A stretch of 64,000 nt of DNA from Hypoxylon rubiginosum. Its lineage: Eukaryota > Ascomycota > Sordariomycetes > Xylariales > Hypoxylaceae. Positions 38,475 to 54,700 of the stretch are shown here, in pieces. Numbering within the stretch: position 1 is the stretch's first letter; the number at the start of each line of letters is the position of its first letter. The translations under genes and the position numbers were made by a program. Under the pieces are notes generated by a model. It had not been told where the DNA came from. It saw only the letters and a program-made list of their open reading frames with translations, and did not search any database. The stretch spans positions 868,001 to 932,000 of the forward strand of contig CADCXA010000031.1 in assembly GCA_902806565.1 (NCBI GenBank), written 5' to 3'.

Positions 38475-41400
38475 ATAAAAACTTACTTTTTCTTAGTAAA
38501 AATTATTTTTATAATTAACGTTATTTTTTAAAACTTATAATTTAATAAGTTTAATTTTAATATTTATTAGTTATAATTTAATAATTAATAAGTTTAAACT
38601 TATATTATTTTTTTTATTTATTTACGTTTTATAAAAAAAATCTTTTTTTAAAATTAAAAGTTATTATTAATTTAATTAAAAGTTTTAAAACGTTTAACTT
38701 AATATTAAATTTTACATAAATTTTAACTTCTTTATTAATAATATAAGTTAAAATAAAATAAAAATAAAATAAAAAATAAAATAAAAATAAAATAAAAAGT
38801 AAAATAAAAAGTATTTATATTTTATTTTTATATTTTAATTTAATTATAATTAATTATTTCCTATAAAATTAAAAAAAAAAATACTAATAATATTTTTTTA
38901 ATATTTATTTAAATATATACTTATATAATTAATTATAATATATATTTTTTTTTAATTAACTTTTTATTTTATTTATTTTTTTTATAATAAAACATATTAT
39001 TATAATATATTTTAAAAACGTTAATTAAAAAAATATAAATTATATTTCTTTTTATTTATTAAATTTTTTTACTTTTTATTTAATTTTTTTATTTATTACC
39101 TTATTTTTAAAAAATTTTATATATTTTTTTTAATTTTAATTATTTTCCTTACTTTTAATTAATATATATTATTATATTTTAACATTTATATAAACCTTAT
39201 TAAAATTCATTATTAATTAAAACTAGTTTTTTATTATTATATATTATTTATTTTTATAATAGTTTTATTAAATAAATATATATAATTTTATTAAAACTTA
39301 TATAAAATATAAAAAAATTTATAAATAATTTAAAATAATTTTTAATTTTTATATAAGTAAATTTAATTATATATATTAACTATATTATTTTTTAAAACAT
39401 TATTAGTTTTTAAAAAAAAATTAGTTTAAATATATTTTACTAGTTTAAATATATTTAAAAATTTAAAACCAATATAAATAAAAAGTTTAATTAATAGTTA
39501 TTAAAATTTAATAATTTTTTTTAACCATTTTTAACCTTAAATTAATAACCTTTATATTTTTTTTATAAAATATAATTAAATTCTATTAAATATTATAAAA
39601 TTTAACTATATAATAATAAATTATTATAAACTAATATTTATAATATTAATATTATAAATAAATAATATAATTTTTATAATATATTTTATTAATTTAATAA
39701 CGTTTTTTATTAATAACTTAATTTATTTTTACGTTTTAAAAAAAAAAAACTTATTTTATACTTAATTATTAATATTTAAAATAATAATAAATACTTAATT
39801 TATAATAATTTTTAACTTTTTTAACTTTTTTTTAAAAAAAAATAATAATAAGTTTTTATTTTATTATAAGTTTAATATCCTTATTAAATATTAATAATAA
39901 AATATTATAAATTAATATTAATATAAAAATAACTATAAATATATTATTTATTTTTAATTATTTTATAATAACTACTATAAAAATTAAATACTATTATTTA
40001 AATTTAGATTTTTATTATATATTTAATTAATAAAAGCATCTTTTTTTATTATTATTATAATAATAATTAATATATATATTATTTAAATATTAAAACAAAA
40101 TAATATAATATTAAAATATATTATTTTTTATTTAACATTAAATATAGTTTTATTTTAAAAATAAAATATTATTATATATTTATATATAAATATCTAAAAG
40201 TAATTAAAATCTTAATTAATTTAAAAACCCTTTTTTAACTTATTTTTATAATTAATAATTAATGTTACATATAGTTTAATTTCTTTAAAATAATAATTTT
40301 AACTTATATATTATATATTTAAAATAATAATCCATTTTAAAAAAACTTATTAAATTATTAATAAAATTTATATATTAAAATATAAAATTTTAAATATATT
40401 TTTATTTATTATTATTTAAATAATAATAATATTAACTTTTATATTTTTAATTTTAATTAAAACTTATTATTTAAACTCGTTTAATTTTATATTATTTACT
40501 AGTAAAAACCGATTATTATATTTGTTAATATATAAAATATATTAAAATAAATAAAATAAAATTAAAAAATAATTTATTTATATTTAATTTAAAGTTATAA
40601 AAAAGTTTTAATTAAATTTAAAAAAATTAAAATAAGTTATATTAAATACTAGTTAATTATATAAATTAAAATTAATATATTTATTATTATTATTATTATT
40701 AACCTTATTTTTATTTACTAACTTTTATAATTGTTTTTTTAATTTAATAATAGTAATTATTATAATAAAAACTTAATAAATAAATTATATTTATAATAAG
40801 AAACTGGAGAAAATAAAACTAAAAAAGTTTTTAAAAACTAAAAGATTTATTAAAACTAAAAATTTTTTTTTAAAATTTAAAAAAGGTAAAAAAACCTTTT
40901 AATATTATATAAAAAAAGTTAATAAACCTAAGTTAATTAGAAATTAATATTAATTAAATTATATGTTAATATTATTTAAAAAAAAAAAAAAAAACATTTA
41001 AATATTATATAAAATTAAATACGTGTTATATTTAAAAAATTATAAAATATAAAGAAATTAAAGAAAAAAATATAAGTAAGTTTAAAAAAGCTATATAATT
41101 TTTAAAAATAAATATAAGTATATTTTTAACATTTTTTATTATTTATAAAAAATATTAAAAATACGTTTATATTTTTTAATAAAAAATTATTATAATATAA
41201 CTTAAAAATAATATTTAATAAATTATTTAATTTTTATTTAATACTATAAATATTAAAATTACTTATATAAATATTTTATGTTTTTATTAAATATTAATCT
41301 TTAATAAATATTATATTTATTATAATTTTAATTTTAAAATTATTTTTAGTTTATAATATTAAAACTTTTTTTTTTTTTATAATAAATTTATTTTATATTT

Positions 41401-44400
41401 TATATAAGTTTTTACTAAATTTTTATTTTAAAAAATCTATATAACTAATAAATATTATTAATATTAAAGTTATTAAATTAAAATCTAATTAATTTAATTT
41501 TATTATAAAGTTAATAATTAATATTAAATATCTTAGTTATTTTAAATATATAAAACCACTTTTATTTTTCCTTATTTTAAATTATAATAATATTAATTAT
41601 AATTTTATAATATATATTTATTATATTATAATTAAAAATATTTAACTTTATAATAATATATTTAATAAAAATATTCTGTATTTTTTATATTTTAAAAGCC
41701 TTTAAAATGTTAATTTTATTTTAATTATTATATTATTAATAATTAGTAATATTATTATTTAAAAGATTTATTATTTTTATATTTTTAATTATATAAGTTT
41801 ATTTTTATATTTATTTTATATTTTTAAATTCTAATTATAATAAATTTAAAATTATATATTATAATACCTTTTTTTAATAACTAGTAATTTTTTTATATTT
41901 TTAATACTTTTTTATTATATTTTGTTATATTTTTAAATAACGTTTTTATTAACTTTTTTAATATATTAATAGAAACCATTTTAATATCTTTTTTTTTTAC
42001 CGTTTAATAAACTATTATTATATTTATATTTATTTTTTTACCAACTAATTTAATTAATTATATAATTATTATTAATTATAATAAAACCTACTAGGTTATA
42101 TAATATAATATAAAAATAAAAACAATATATTTAATATTAAAAAAAACTAAGTTATAATTTAATATTAACTATATAAAATAATATATAAAAATATATTAAC
42201 TAATAATAAATTTATTAATAATTTAAATAATATACTTTTTTTTTATAATAATATTTATTATATATTTAATTATAAAAAACTTATTATTATTTTAAAAAAA
42301 CTAAATAATTAATATATTTTTATTTTTAAAATTATTAAGTTAAATATAAAATATTTATATAATATATATATAATATATTATAATTATATCTATTAAAATT
42401 TCTTAAGTGTTAAAATTAAGTTTTTTTTTAATTATTTTACGTGGAATATTTTTTATTTAAAAACCATATATATTATTTTTATATTATATTTCCATTATTT
42501 AATATAAGTTTATAATAATAATAAAAACATATATAAAATTTAAAATAAATTTATATTAAAGTTTAAAAAAAGCTATAATTAATCTATAAATAAAAATAAT
42601 AAGCGTACATATAATTTAAATTTAACTAATAATAATAATTATTTTATTTAAAATAATAAAATATTAACATTTAATAAATTTAAGTTTAAATTTAACAACT
42701 ATTAAAAACGTTTATATAATTTAAACACTTATAAAAAACATTTTTTTAACTTAAAAAACAATAAAAATTATAAAAAATATAAATAAATTTAAAAATATAA
42801 TAATAAATTTAATAATAATAATATTAAAATAAATATAAATTCTAATATTATTTGTTTTATATTTAATAATGTTATAAATAAATTTTAAAAACTAAATAAA
42901 AACATTACTTTTTTTAGTTATAATACTTTAAAAAAAAGAAATATATAAAAAAAAATATATTTTTAAAATTTTATTTTAATAAATTAAACCCGAAAAAATA
43001 AATTATATATATAACTTTTTATAAAATTTAAATTTATTAATTAAAACACTATATATTAAATATAACTAAATAAATAATTATTATATTAAAAAAATCTTAA
43101 AATAATATATAATTAATATAAATATATATATAAAATCATTTTTATATTAATTAATATAACTAATAAATATAACAGGTATAATAATTAATAACCTTTAATT
43201 AATTACCGCTTATAATAATTATAATATTTATTATTATAAAAAAAAAAAATTATTAATAAATAAACTAATAATAATAAAAGCTATATAAATCTATATAAAA
43301 ATTAAAATAAATTAATATAACTTTTAATATAAATAGATTTTTAATAAATATATAAATAAATTAATTTATTATATTAATATTTAATTTATTTATATAAAAA
43401 ATATTTATTTAAATTAAAAATAAATATATTTATATTTTTAACTTAATGTTTAATTATTTATTATTTATTAAACGGTGTAAATAAATTATATTTTTTTTTT
43501 TTAAACTTCTTAATAATAATTATTAAACTTTTATTTAACTATTATTATTAAGTTATTATTAACTTATTTTTTAACTTTTATTTAACTATTATTAGTTTGG
43601 TTTTTATATTTTTAATAATTTTATTATTTTTATTAACTATTAAATTATTTTTAAAGTTATTATTGTTATTTTTAATAATACCAGCCCCGGTTTTATTATT
43701 TTTAACTCCAGTTTTAATTTCTAATAAAAATAATAAACTTATAAAATAATAATCGTTATTATTTTTAAGCTTATTATTATTTATTATAATACTTAATTAT
43801 TAAAAAACTATTAATTAATTATTTAGTTAAATAATAACTATATTAAACTTATTTTAACCATTTATTAATATACGATTAACATTATTTATTAAACACGGTT
43901 TAATAATAAGATTTATTAGTATTATTAATATTTAAAAATATAAAAAATTACTAGATTTAAATTTTTTTAACTCGGTAAAATTAACATTATAATTAACCTT
44001 AACTAAGCTATTATTCGGCGTTAATTAAAAGCTAATAATATAATTATTATAATTAATTTTATTTAAACTATTATTTAATGTTAATTAAATTTACATTTAA
44101 AACGTTAATATTTAATTAAACGTTAAAACTATTTTATTTTTATTACTTTTTTTCTTCTTTTTAACTTTCACCTTTTTAAGTATTTTAATATAATATAATA
44201 ACCATTATTTTTTAACTATTTAAATAATAAACTTATTATTTTTTAAATATTTAAATAAAATATTATTTATCTTAAATATATAAAACTTATTTAATAATAA
44301 AAAATCTTCCCTTATTATACTATAAAAATTTTATTTATACGTTTAATTTATTAGTTAATTAATATAAAATTAAAAATATAAATATTTTTATATTTTAATT

Positions 44401-47339
44401 TTGAATTAATTTATAATTAAGTTTATTATAATAACTTTAAATTTTTATAAATTATAATTAATTAATACCAGTAAATTAAACTAGATAATAACTAAATAAT
44501 AATTAAATAATAACTAAATAATAATTTAATAATAATTTAATAATAATTTATTTAAACTTATAATAAAATTATATATTATATTAACTTTTTATAAAAACAA
44601 ATTTATATAAAATATTATATTATTTAATTAATATTTATTTTATTAACATTTAAAAAATATTTTATAAATTTTTAATAATAGATTTTTTAATTAACGTAAA
44701 AAAAGCTAGTAATAAATTAACTATATTTATTAACTATTATTTAATTTTAATTAAACTATTATTTAACTATAATTTATATATTTATTTTAATATAAAAGTT
44801 ATATTAATATTTTTAAAATTATAATTATTAATTAAAATCCTTTATATAATTATTAATATATTTTAATTTTTTTTAATTTTAAAAACAATATTATATATAA
44901 TATTAAATTTAAATATAGTTTTAATTATATATTTTATAATTTATTAGTTTTTAAACGTTAATTAAATTTTAATTTAATTTATATATTATTATTATATTAA
45001 AAAACTAAAATTTAATTATTAAAAAATATTATAATAATTAATATATTATTTATTACTAAGTTATTATAATATTTACTGGTATTTTAACCTGTAAATATAT
45101 TTAAAAATCTATAATTTTTTTTAATACGCTTTTTTTATTTTAAAAGGTTAATTAAATATTACTAATTAATAGTAAAACTAATATTAACTAATTTATAAAA
45201 ACCTAACTAATAAAATTTTTATTTAAAATAAATTTTATTTTTATTAGTTATAATTAAAAAACAATTAAACTGGCGTTAAATAATAGTTTAATAATAACTA
45301 TATAATAATTTAATAATAATTCGAAAAGTTTTAAATACTATAAAAATATCTATAATTAAAATAAAAGTTTCAAGTAATTAAAATACTTTTTATATTTATT
45401 AATTTTATTAATATTTGGTTTTTAAACATATAAAAATTAATATATATACTAAAAAAAAATATTATATTATTTTTATTATTATTAGTTTTAATAAATAATT
45501 TAAACGTCGTTATTTTAATATATTAAAAGTAAAAAATAATTCACGTTAAAATATAATAAATTTATAATTATTTTTAAGTTATATTTAAATTATTAATAAG
45601 TTATTATTAAATTATTATTTAACTATTATTAAGTTATTTTTATTAAATGTTATTATAAATAATAATTTTATTTTTTATATTATTTATTTATATTATATTA
45701 CGTATTTATTATTATATATATTTATTAATTATAAATATTAGTTTTAAATACTATTATTTTATTTATTTTAAAACTATTTATTATTTTTAAATATTGTTTT
45801 TTTTTTACCGTTAAATTAATAACTTTATTTTTAATTTTTATATTATTATATAACATTATTATTTATATATAGTTAAAAAATAATCTATTTATTTAATTAA
45901 AATTATTATTTAATAATAACTAACCTTATTTATTTTAATTAGTTAAATAATTATAAATTTATAATAAAATTATATATAAAACTAATTTACTAAGTTTTTT
46001 AAATATTATAAACTTTATTTAAATTTTTATATTTATTTAACTTATTATATATATATATTACTTTTAAATTTTAAATTTACTTTTTATATATTTACTTAAT
46101 AATTATATTAATAATTTGTTATTATATTACTATATTATTTTTTTTAATAAATTTATATTAATATTTATAATTATATATTAATATTACCCTAGTTATTTTA
46201 ATTTAAAGTTAGTATTAAATTTTAATATTTTTAATAATAACAATATTTATTATATTATAACATACTATATTATATATATAATAACTAAAAACATTTAAAT
46301 TTCTAATAAAAAAAAAATATAAATAAATTTTAATAAAATGTTTTTTTTTATAAAACTATAACACCAGCTTTTATAGATATATTTAAAAATAATATTTTAT
46401 TTATAAGTTATTATTATTTCTATGTTTTAAACTATAAATAAAAAAACTATATATATTAATATTATAATTTTATATAAATAATATCTTTTAATTATTATTT
46501 ATAGTTTTATTAATTAACTTAAAAATATAAAATATTAATATTAAAAAATTAATTAATTAATAATAATATAATAATATAAAATAATAAACTAATATAAGTT
46601 TATTTAAAATCTAAAAATATAATATTTAATTTAATATAATAATAATTACTTATAAATTATTATTATTTATAAAAAAGTTTTTAATAATATTTAAACCTTA
46701 TTACTTTTATATATTAATTAATATTATATTTATTAAAAATAAAAATTATCCTTAGATTTTTTTAAAAATAATAATAACTATTATTATTATTTAATATTTT
46801 TAAGTTTTATTAATAAATTTAATTAATAATAAATTAGTTTTTTATTTATAAATATATATATTATATACTAGTAATTAATTAATTATAACAGTTTTATTAA
46901 ATTTTAAAATAGTTTTTAAAGTGTTAATAATATTAATTTTATTTAATTTTAATTTTATTTTAAAATTAAAGTTTATTTTTATTATTAATATATTATTATT
47001 TTTTATAATAAAATACTTTTAAACTTAAAAAATAAATTTATTTATTTAATAATTAATAAATATTTTTTAAATTAAAAATAAATTAAAATTATTATTATTA
47101 ATTAGTTTAAAAATTTCTTTTTATATTAACTTTTTTAGTAAAATACGTATTATATTAAAATAACTATAACTTTTATTAATATAATTAATAATTTTATTTA
47201 AACTAAATAAAACCTTTTAATAAATATTAATAAAAATATATATATTAAGTTATTATATAATATATTATTTTACTTTTAAATTTAAAAATTAATAATTAAA
47301 ATTAATTTAATATAAATAATTATTTTAATAAAAATATTT

Positions 47340-47410
47340 AACTTAAAAATAATTAACTTAAAAATAGTTAATTTAAAAATAACTAGTTTAAAAGTAACTA
47401 ACTTAAAAAA
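47340..47410. repeat. 15-bp tandem repeat, mirror copy
   Basis: Counterpart of 1382-1456 in the right arm (AACTTAAAAATAATT-type units), more decayed than the left copy. Confidence 0.7.
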
Positions 47411-48785
47411 GTCGGCGTTTTTAACATGAATATAATAAAAAATAAAAAATAATAAACTTTTTATAATTTATAAATATATAATATAAACATTATAATATAA
47501 ACCTTATATATATTATTAGTTAAAAAACTTTTAACTTTTAATTAAAATATATAAAAACTAATTAATATATTTTATATTTTTATAAAATCATTTAACAATT
47601 AAAACTAAATAAAAACTTTTTTTTTTTTTTTTAAATATTTTATAAACATTATAATTTAATTACTATTAATCGTTTATTATTTATTATTATATAATTTAAT
47701 AATAATATATTCCTAGAAAAAATAATTTAAATATATATAATATTTATTTAATTTAACATTTGTATAGTTTACTTTTAATTATATTAAATAATTTTTTTAA
47801 TAAATAATAAATGGATTTATATTATTTAAACATTTAAATAAATATTTTTTTATTTTTATTAATATAATATTAAACAATAAATATATAAATTTTAAATTAA
47901 AATAAAAACTGTAATAAATTTTATAGTATTTATTATATTTTTATTTTTTCCTTATAATTATTATTAATATCTTAATAAAAACATTTATTATAAATAAAAT
48001 ATTTTATTTTATTATTAAAACCGTTATATTAATAAATTTACTTATAATTTATATTTTATATTTTATTATAAAATCCAGTTTATATATAATTAATTATAGT
48101 TAAAATACTAAATTTATTATTATTAAACCTATTATTAAAACTTATATTAAAGGAAAAAAGAAAAAATAAAAAAATATAAAAAAAATATAAAATAATATTA
48201 AAATATAAAAATAATAAATTATAATCAAATAATTATAATAATAAAAAATTAAATAAACTAACTAAATATTAAGATATTTTAAAAATTAAATATTTAAATT
48301 AATATTATTATATATATAGTTATTAATTTATATGTTTTTATACGTTTTTAATAATTTAATTAAATAAAATTATTTATTTTTATATAGGTTTTACTGGTAT
48401 ATAGCTTTTTTTTAAACTAAGATTTATATTTAAAATTAAATTATTAACATTATTAAATAAACTAGGCGTTTTTATATTTAAATTAAAATATATATATTAT
48501 ATTTATATAAATAAACTAAATATATATATTTACTTTATATAATAAATTTAAATAAAATAAAAAAACTATTTAATTTAAATTAAAAATCTATTTATAAGTA
48601 AATAAATATATTAGTTAATTTTTTTTTGTTATTTTTACGGTTTTTCCTTTTTATCTAATAAAAATAACTAAGAAATATTATATATTTAAAAATAAAGTAA
48701 ATATATAACTTTTTAAACTAATATAAAAATTAATTTAATATTAAAATAATATATTAATAATATATATAATAAATTTACTTATATG

Positions 48786-51700
48786 TTAAATAATTATTTA
48801 TATTTTATTTTTATTATTATAAACGTTTTTTTTTTATTAATTAAAACCAGTAAAACTTAATAAAACGCCGGAATAAATATTATTTTTATTTTAACTATAA
48901 TTATTAAATTTTTATTATATATCGTTTTTATTTTATTTATAAACTTTATATTAATTATAAATAATAAAACTTTAATATTTATTATTTTTAATTTATTTAT
49001 AAACTTTATATTAATTATAAATAAAAGTAATATTTTTATTAATTTAATTAATATTTTTATTATAAACTTAAGTTTAATATTTTTATTAAATTACCAGGGT
49101 TTTAAAAAATTAAATAATTTAATAATTTAAATAAAAACCAGTTAAATATTATAACTATTAAAATTATAAAAAATAAATATTTAAAATATACGTTTAATTT
49201 CTTTTTTTTTTATTTTAAAAAAAACAATAGTTATTATTTTTTTTTTTTAATTTTAAAAAAACCATTTTTTATTATATAATATTAAGTGGTAAAAATATTT
49301 TATAGTTTATTTTTTAAGATTAAATATACTGTTAAAAATACTATATATATTAAATGGAAAATTATAAGTAAATAAATATTAAAAAATTACTTTTATTTTA
49401 AATTTTTAAAATTTAAAAGGTAAATAAATCCAGTTAAAACTTTTAAATATTTTTAACTATAAATTAAAAAAAACTAATAATATATATAACAATTATATAA
49501 TAATAAACATTATTATAATAAAATGTTTTACGTTAATTAAAATATAATATATTTATTTTATATAATTATTAATAAAATTAATCTTATATTTTTTAAGAGA
49601 TATATTTTTTAATATATTTTTTATATTTATTATAAATATTTTTATTCTCTTTTATAAAGTATAAAAAAAATTTATTAAATTAGTTAAATATTTAATAATA
49701 GTTAATAATTTATAAAGTAAATTAACTATAGTTAATTTTATATGTTTAGTTATTAATATTTTTTTTTTTTTTTTTATAACCGATTGTTTTTTTTAATTTA
49801 AATAAGTAATATTTATAATAAAAAATTACACTAAATATATAAAAAAAAAAGAAAATAATAATAAAAAAAACAATTCCATTAAAAAAAATAATAGTTGTTT
49901 TAAAAAAAATATATTATAATTTAAAAAACTTTTTAATTATAAAAAAATAAAAAAGTTTTAAATAATATAATTAATAATAATAACTTTAATTATAATTTTA
50001 ATTAATTTTAGTTATAAAAAAATATATAAAAAATAGTTTTTATATATAATTATTATAAATAATAGTTTTTTTATAAAAAAGTAATATATTATAATTATAA
50101 ATAAATATTAATATTTTATATATTTATTTTAATTAATTAATATTATAACTATAATTAAACGTTTAACACTTTAATAAAAAAAAAATAATAACTTAAATTA
50201 ATAATTATATATATTATAAACTAAAAGAATTTTATTATAATAAGTTATAAAAAATATTATTTTTATTTAACTATTTATTATTAATAAATAATATATTAAA
50301 TACTAATAAAAAAAAAACTAAATAAATATATAGCTAGTAAAAGTAAATTATAAATATGTTAATATTATAAAAAAAATAAAAATTAATATATTTTATTAAG
50401 GTTATTATAAATACCTTATTTATATTATAAAAAATATTATAATATTATTAATTATTAAAAATTAATAAAATATTATAAACTTTATTTTTTTAATAAATAA
50501 TTATTTTAAATATAATGTTTTTATTATAAATAATACTTTTATTATTAATATTAATATTATTTTTTATAATAGTTAAAAAAAAAAAAAAAAGGAAAAGTTA
50601 AAAAAAAAAAAAAAAAAATTAATCCATTTTAATTAACTAAAAATTACTTTAATATAATATTTTAGTTTTTTAACTTTCCATTTATTTTAAAGTAATTTAC
50701 TAAAAAAATTTAATAAGAAATTTAAAAATAAATATTATATTAAATATAAACCGTTTTTATATAAATAATTTTATTATAAATAGTTTTATTATAAATAAAT
50801 TAAACTAATAAAAGTAATTATAAAAACTTTTAAAAATTTTATAATACGTGTTATTTTAATATTTAACTTATAAAAAACTTTTATTTTATTTAATTTTATT
50901 ATAAGTTTTTTAATTATATTTATATATTTAAAATGTTTTATTTTATAAACAGTTAAATATTTAACATTTATTTATAGTAATTAAATTTAACTTTTTACTT
51001 ATAAACAATTAAAATTAAAATATTAACGTGTTTTTAAAAAAATATTTTTTTTATTATTTAAATGGTAATATTATTAAGTTTATAAAAATTAAATTTTATA
51101 ATAAATAATATAATTTATTTTTAACCATTAAAAATAAAAATATTAATAAATGTTTAAAAGAACATTTTATTAGCTATAATTTAATAAAAATTAAACCTTA
51201 TAATAAATAAAATAGTTTATTTATAAATAATAAAAGTTAAAATATTTACGTATTTTTATAAAAATATTTTACTAGCTGTTTTTCTATAAAAATTAAATTT
51301 TATAATAAAATAAAAAATTTATTTAAAGTTAATAAAAATTAAAATTAAAATGCCTGGTTATTTTTATAAAAATATTTTTTATATTATAATAAAAGAAATA
51401 ATATTAATAAAATATTAGTTATTATTTATAATATTATTATATAATTAATAACTATTAATAAAATATAATTTTTTTTTTTTACCTAATAAATAATATTAAG
51501 GATTATTATATATAAATTCTTATATTTTTTCTCCTTTATTAAAATAAAAATATTAATATAATAAATATAAAAAAAAGTAATATTATTTTATATTTATTAT
51601 TATATAATATAAAAACATGTATTTATTTTATTAAAAATAAAACTAAATATAATAATATTTAACTTAAATTTATTAGCACCTAATATATTTTATAGTTAAT

Positions 51701-54700
51701 TATTAAACATTTTTATTAAATTAACACACATTATTAAATTAATAATAACTTAATTTTTTTTAATTTAATTAATAAAACATTTATTAAAACCATTACTTTT
51801 TAATTTTATAAAAAACTAAATAAATAAAACTTTTTTATTATATATAACTTTAATAAATATATATATAAATATGTTATTTTTATTAAGCTTTAATTATAAT
51901 ATATATGTTATAATTTTATATATTAATAATTTTAAAATAATATTAAATATTAATATAAGAAATTTTTATAAATTAAACTATATTTTTTTAATAATTTTAT
52001 CAAGAAAAAAAAAAGTATATTTAAATATAAATAAATTTAAAATTTTTTTAATTAAACTTTAATTTATATAAATATAATTATTAAATATTACATTTTAATA
52101 AACTTTTTAAATAATAGCTTTTTTTATTATAATACTTATTTTTATATTTTTATTTTACCTTTTTTACTAATTACTTATTTAACTTAAATTATTATTTAAT
52201 TTAAATTTTTTAAATATAAATTTTTTAATTAATATTATTTTTTTAAACTTAATTATTTTTATTTTATAATATATTTTTAATAATAATCTTTTAAATTAAT
52301 TATATATTTATTTAATTTTTATAATAATATTTAAAGTTATTATTAATATATTATAATTATTTTTACTAAGAAATTTATTATTAAAAACAATATTATTAAA
52401 TTTAAATTTTAATTATTAAAAAAAAGTATTAAATATTTTATTTATATTAGATTTTTATGTTTTTTTTATATATTTAATTTATTTTATAATAAATTTAAAA
52501 GCTATAATATATTAAAAAAATAAAATATATTAAGGAGATAAAAATTTAATATTTTAAATTTCGGTTATATTATTAAATAATAAAATAAAAAGGTAATTAT
52601 TAAATAATAAAGCGGAGAGTTTTTTATTAAACCTTAAATTAAATATATTATATTTAAATAAAACAAATAACCTTTTTTTAAATAATAATAAAATAATGGT
52701 TAATTTCTAGTTTAATTTAAATAATAATAATAAAAATAATATTATTAAAAAAAAACTTATTAATATAAAATTAGTTTTAAAAAAAACGTTATTTTTAAAT
52801 TATATATTAAATATTTTTACGTTTAAAAAAAAGATAAAATTAAACTAGCGTTTTAAAGTAACGTTAAATAATATAATATAAATATTTTAAATATTTAAAA
52901 TACCGTGAATTTAGGAAAATAAAATATATAATTTAATTAGATAAATTAAAATAAAATATTATAATATATTTTATATATATTAATATATATTAATATAATA
53001 ATATTTAACTTTTAATTTATATATTAAATTATTTATATTTTATAAGGTTTTTTTAATTTTTAAAATTAAAGTTTTATTATTAATTTAATTAGTTAAGGTT
53101 TTTTTATAAAATATAAATTAACCTTATTTAAATTATATAATTTTTTATTAAAAAATAAATTAATTTTTTTTAGTTTTTTTATAATAAATAAACTAACCTT
53201 ATTTAAGTTATATAATTTTTTAATAAAAAACAAGTTAAACTTTTTTAATATATTATATAGTTTTTTTAAAAAAAACGGATTATTTTTATTTTTTAAATTA
53301 TATAGTTTTTTAAACGGTAAATTTTTTTTTTATTATAAAAAAGTTACGGTTTAAAAAACCTTTATAATTAGTAAAAAAAAACATTTTTATAAATATAATT
53401 AAAATAAAATATATATTTATAGTTTCTTATATATTAAAGTTATAAAATACCAGGAAACATATAGATTTTTATATTTTAAATTAAAAATATAACTTTTAAA
53501 AATAAGAATTAAATATTTTTATAATAATAGAAAATATAATAAAAAATTTAAAAAACTAAGCTAGTTAATAAAATAAACAGGGTAACTTGTTTTATATTAA
53601 TAATATAAAATAAAATAAAAAAAACAATAATTAGTTAAAATGTTATTAATATTAAAAAACCGAAGGAATATTTAAAAAAATCCTATAAAAACTAAAAAAA
53701 ACTAATAAATATAATAAAGTTTAATAAAAATAAAATTATATAATAAGTTAATAATATAACCAAATAATAAAGTTTAAATATAAAATATTTAATAACTATA
53801 TAATATTTTCTACTAGTGTAATTATAAAAAAAAAAAAAAAAAATTTTAAAATTAAAAATAAAAATAATTAACATTTATTAAAATTATAACTTTATTAAAA
53901 ACAGAAATTAAATAATTAAACTTTTATTAGTATATTTATTTTTTTTATTATAATATTAATTAATTAAAAATATTTATATTATTTTTTATATTAAAATTAA
54001 AAAAAATAAAATTAATTAATTTAAAAGTATATAAAACCGTAAATATATTAATATACTTATTTTTTTTATAAATTTTTTTAATAACATTATATATTAATAA
54101 AAATTTTACTTAAAAATAATAACTTTATTTTAAACATATATTTTTATATTATAATAATATATTTATAATTATTAGATACCTTTTAAATTTTTTACCTTTT
54201 ATATAATTATAAAATAATTAATTAACTTTTTTTTTTTTTAAAAAAATAATTTATTTTATAATAATACCTAATATATTATATTATATATATAAAATCTTAT
54301 ATATAATAACGTTTTTTAAATTATATTTATATAGTTAATTAAACTTTAAATATTAATATATATTTTAAAAAAAAAAAAATTTATAAATTATAAAATTTTA
54401 ACAGTAAAAAACAAATAGTTTTTATATTTTTTAAATTATAAAAAAATATTTATTATATTTTTAATAATACAAATAACTAATTAAGTTAAAATAAATATAT
54501 AAAAAAATATAACCTTATTAAATTATATTTATATATTTATATTAAGTTAAATTATTAAATAAATATATAAAATATAATAAAACCTCCTTCTTTTTTTAAT
54601 TAACACTATAAATTTTTTCCTTAAATATTTTATCTTAAATTAAACTTATATTTTTTTTATTTTATTTTTATAATAAATATTAACAATTAACTAAACTTTA

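Larger units (their letters stand above)
35889..48785. repeat. Right arm of giant inverted repeat (RIP-decayed)
   Basis: About 12.9 kb of A+T-rich DNA, the reverse complement of 1-18700 minus the retrotransposon. The alignment is followed out to the pair 1/48785, where the left copy leaves the window. Scattered open frames are chance products of stop-poor A+T sequence and are not called. Confidence 0.9.

Noticed and set aside
51871..52062. Open frame of 63 codons in the A+T-rich right flank (likewise 53692-53874 and 59804-60028).
   Set aside because: Translations consist almost only of Ile, Asn, Lys, Phe, Leu and Tyr, as expected from random A+T DNA; no motif, start context or conservation sign.
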